Source of the DNA: JASJHI01 sp965371355
GTDB lineage: Bacteria > Actinomycetota > Acidimicrobiia > Acidimicrobiales > Ilumatobacteraceae
Direction of reading: 5' to 3'
Length of the DNA: 12,712 nucleotides
NCBI GenBank assembly: GCA_965371355.1
Contig: CBDUYD010000084.1
Span: forward strand, 1-12,712
Under the pieces are notes generated by a model that ran no database searches, was not told where the DNA came from, and worked only from the letters and a program-made list of their open reading frames with translations. This document shows, piece by piece, positions 11,510-12,712 of this stretch. The translations under genes were made by a program, and so were the position numbers. How positions within the stretch are numbered: position 1 is the first letter of the stretch; each line of letters begins with the position of its first letter.

Positions 11510-12510
11510 TCGACGATCGGTCAACGCCCGACGACGACCTCGACGATCTCGTCCATCGCGCCGACCTCGACGCGCTCGTCCGGATGATCGACGATCGCTG
11601 CTCGACGCGCGACTGGTCGGGGCTCCTGCGGATGCGCGACAGGACTCGCCAGGCGGTCGTGACCGGCCGACAGCTCTGGCCGGCGGCGACACTCGCCGAG
11701 TACCGATTGGCGCTGCTCGCCCCGGCCGAGTTCGTCGCCGCCGTGCTCGACGAGGCCGACGGCTTGTCCGGACGATTCACGATCGGCCCGCTCACCGAGG
11801 TAGCCGCCCAGGATCATCGGTGGGCCGATCTCGTGTCGATGCTCGATCGCGGACCTCGCGCCTCGTTCGTCGCCCACGAGCGTGTCATCCGCGGCGAAGC
11901 GATCGGCGACATCGAACTCGCTCCGGTGCTCGACATCCCGACCGAGCTCGCCACCTGGGAACCGTCGTACGCGCTCGCCACCTACTCCGAGACCGGGGCG
12001 GAGTTCCCGATGCCCGCGCTCCGCGACGACTGGTCCGAGGTCTCGCCGCTCGCCGACGCGGAAAGGCTCGACGACGATGTCGAGCTGGCGACGCGCCAAC
12101 TCGTCGAGCCGTGGACGGTCGGTTCGAACGGCCGGCTGGACACGGTCTGTGTCGCGGGCGGTGTCGACGAAGCCCTCGGCGCCCTGGGTGTGCGGCGTGC
12201 GAGGGTGGTCGAGCTCGAGGCCACAGAGGCGATCGCCTGGATCGCGTGGGCCGGCGCGAGCGGCGGCGCCCACGGACGGCGACGCGGGGCTGCATCTGGC
12301 CGATTCGGTGCGTGGTGGCTGCTCGCCGCACTCGGCGACCGCCTCGACGAGTGGCCGCTGAGCGCCGCTGCCATCGGCGAGATCGCGGCGTCGTTGCGCT
12401 GGTACCGGTGGGACGCCTTCGAACCCACCGTCGGTTGGAACCTCCAGCTCGCGATCGATGATCCCGAAGAATCCGTCGCCTGGGCGATCCACGCGACCGA
12501 CGCGACCTGA
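11506..12510 (+). CDS. Conserved-looking protein of unknown function, possibly DUF6183-type
   Basis: This 334-aa, acidic, soluble protein has no signal peptide or membrane segment. The N-terminal part (about 10-70) is rich in Leu/Asp/Arg and probably helical (LDDLVHRADLDALVRMIDDR). The middle has RFTIGPLTEVAAQDHRW, FVAHERVIRGE and WEPSYALATYSE. The C-terminal part has SGGAHGRRRGAASGRFGAWWLLAALG (about 252-277), which reminds me of the DUF6183 family, then WYRWDAFEPTVGWNLQLAIDDPEESVAWAIHATDAT. The DUF assignment is from memory and weak. The start GTG at 11506 overlaps the SCO1664-type stop by 4 bp (GTGA), making it the fourth gene of the operon. The frame also stays open upstream, antisense-like and Arg-rich inside the SCO1664-type gene, which I reject. 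The role is probably linked to the preceding three genes. Confidence 0.75.
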   Translation: MIDDRSTPDDDLDDLVHRADLDALVRMIDDRCSTRDWSGLLRMRDRTRQAVVTGRQLWPAATLAEYRLALLAPAEFVAAVLDEADGLSGRFTIGPLTEVAAQDHRWADLVSMLDRGPRASFVAHERVIRGEAIGDIELAPVLDIPTELATWEPSYALATYSETGAEFPMPALRDDWSEVSPLADAERLDDDVELATRQLVEPWTVGSNGRLDTVCVAGGVDEALGALGVRRARVVELEATEAIAWIAWAGASGGAHGRRRGAASGRFGAWWLLAALGDRLDEWPLSAAAIGEIAASLRWYRWDAFEPTVGWNLQLAIDDPEESVAWAIHATDAT

Positions 12511-12544
12511 CCATCCCGAAACCTGCCTGACCACCCGAAACTTG
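12506..12544 (+). repeat. Short imperfect tandem repeat across the operon stop codon
   Basis: A 20-nt unit (12506-12525) and a 19-nt unit (12526-12544) share CCTGACCA, then CCCGAAAC and TG. They differ by one deletion and one C/T change. The first unit contains the TGA stop of the 334-aa gene. The CGAAAC(C/T)TG part also heads the two larger hairpin units that follow. Confidence 0.65.
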
Positions 12545-12587
12545 TACGTGAGATCCCGCCCAGCGGGAAGATCCGTACACAGAACGG
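12537..12587. repeat. 51-bp compound-hairpin repeat, copy 1
   Basis: This copy starts GAAACTTGTACG and ends AGAACGG. It has an outer stem TGTACG (12543-12548) with CGTACA (12574-12579), a 5x5 internal loop, and an inner stem TCCCGC (12554-12559) with GCGGGA (12563-12568) around a CCA loop. It lies just after the four-gene operon, so it may act as a terminator or as an extragenic palindromic repeat. Confidence 0.85.
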
Positions 12588-12597
12588 AACCACATCG

Positions 12598-12648
12598 GAA
12601 ACTTGTACGTCAGATCCCGCCCAGCGGGAAGATCCGTACACAGAACGG
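12598..12648. repeat. 51-bp compound-hairpin repeat, copy 2
   Basis: This is the same 51 bp as copy 1 with a single difference: C at 12611 where copy 1 has G at 12550. The change falls in the predicted unpaired internal loop, so both stems are intact (12604-12609 with 12635-12640; 12615-12620 with 12624-12629). Ten unrelated bases separate the copies, giving a 61-bp period. Confidence 0.85.
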
Positions 12649-12677
12649 TGAAGGCGTGGTCCGCGCTCGGCCGGTCG

Positions 12678-12712
12678 CTAGGCCGGCACGGCGGTGCGGT
12701 GGTACTCGGCCA
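12678..12712 (-). CDS. Possible 3' end of a minus-strand gene (partial)
   Basis: Read on the minus strand from the window edge, an open frame ends AEYHRTAVPA followed by TAG at 12680-12678. The residue composition looks like a protein tail, but ten codons are too few for a family call. It would converge on the four-gene operon with the hairpin repeats in between. Confidence 0.3.
   Translation of the reverse strand, partial: AEYHRTAVPA

Noticed and set aside
12537..12648. CRISPR-like array
   Set aside because: Only two 51-bp units with a 10-bp gap, no spacer-sized inserts and no cas gene.

Overview
The window is high-GC DNA with dense gene packing and strong G/C preference at third codon positions. 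It looks actinobacterial. Three of its genes (a histidine phosphatase of the MSMEG_4193 type, a DUF3090 protein and an SCO1664-type protein) form a block I know only from Actinobacteria, and there is an F420-hydrogenase-beta-type reductase. The overall flavour suggests Acidimicrobiia (Ilumatobacter-like), but that is an inference and not proven here. No rRNA, tRNA, insertion sequence or CRISPR array is visible.

Left part (1-4976). A possible gene end (1-84) is followed by a metallo-beta-lactamase-fold protein with an eroded metal site (190-1062). Next comes the most system-like segment. A MarR regulator and a beta-keto acid cleavage enzyme (BKACE) lie on the minus strand (2458-1049), and a 14-TM DHA2-type MFS exporter and a pirin lie on the plus strand (2524-4976). 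Both transcripts appear to start from a 65-bp divergent promoter region. There the two -35 boxes overlap on one 11-bp palindrome, and both -10 boxes sit 6-7 nt before the start codons. This reads as a small, ligand-controlled detoxification/catabolic regulon.

Middle part (4960-9554). A sterol desaturase/fatty acid hydroxylase-type membrane protein (minus) diverges from a stand-alone F420-hydrogenase-beta-like iron-sulfur reductase (plus). A long imperfect hairpin and a truncated AbiEi-type antitoxin-domain gene follow. Then come a tiny predicted lipoprotein (minus), an HSL-family esterase (plus) and a family 5 (UdgB-type) uracil-DNA glycosylase (minus).

Right part (9584-12510). Four tightly packed plus-strand genes follow: the MSMEG_4193-type phosphatase, DUF3090, the SCO1664-type kinase-fold protein and a 334-aa protein I can assign at best to a DUF. 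Stop/start overlaps of 1 and 4 bp suggest coupled translation. The window ends in a short repeat region with two nearly identical 51-bp compound hairpins.

A recurring theme is start-codon architecture. Genes at the head of transcripts have a TANNNT -10 box ending about 6-9 nt before the start codon and no Shine-Dalgarno sequence, which suggests leaderless mRNAs. Two downstream operon genes (BKACE, pirin) have clear Shine-Dalgarno sequences, and the SCO1664-type gene has one near its candidate starts. Several convergent gene pairs overlap or nearly touch at their 3' ends.
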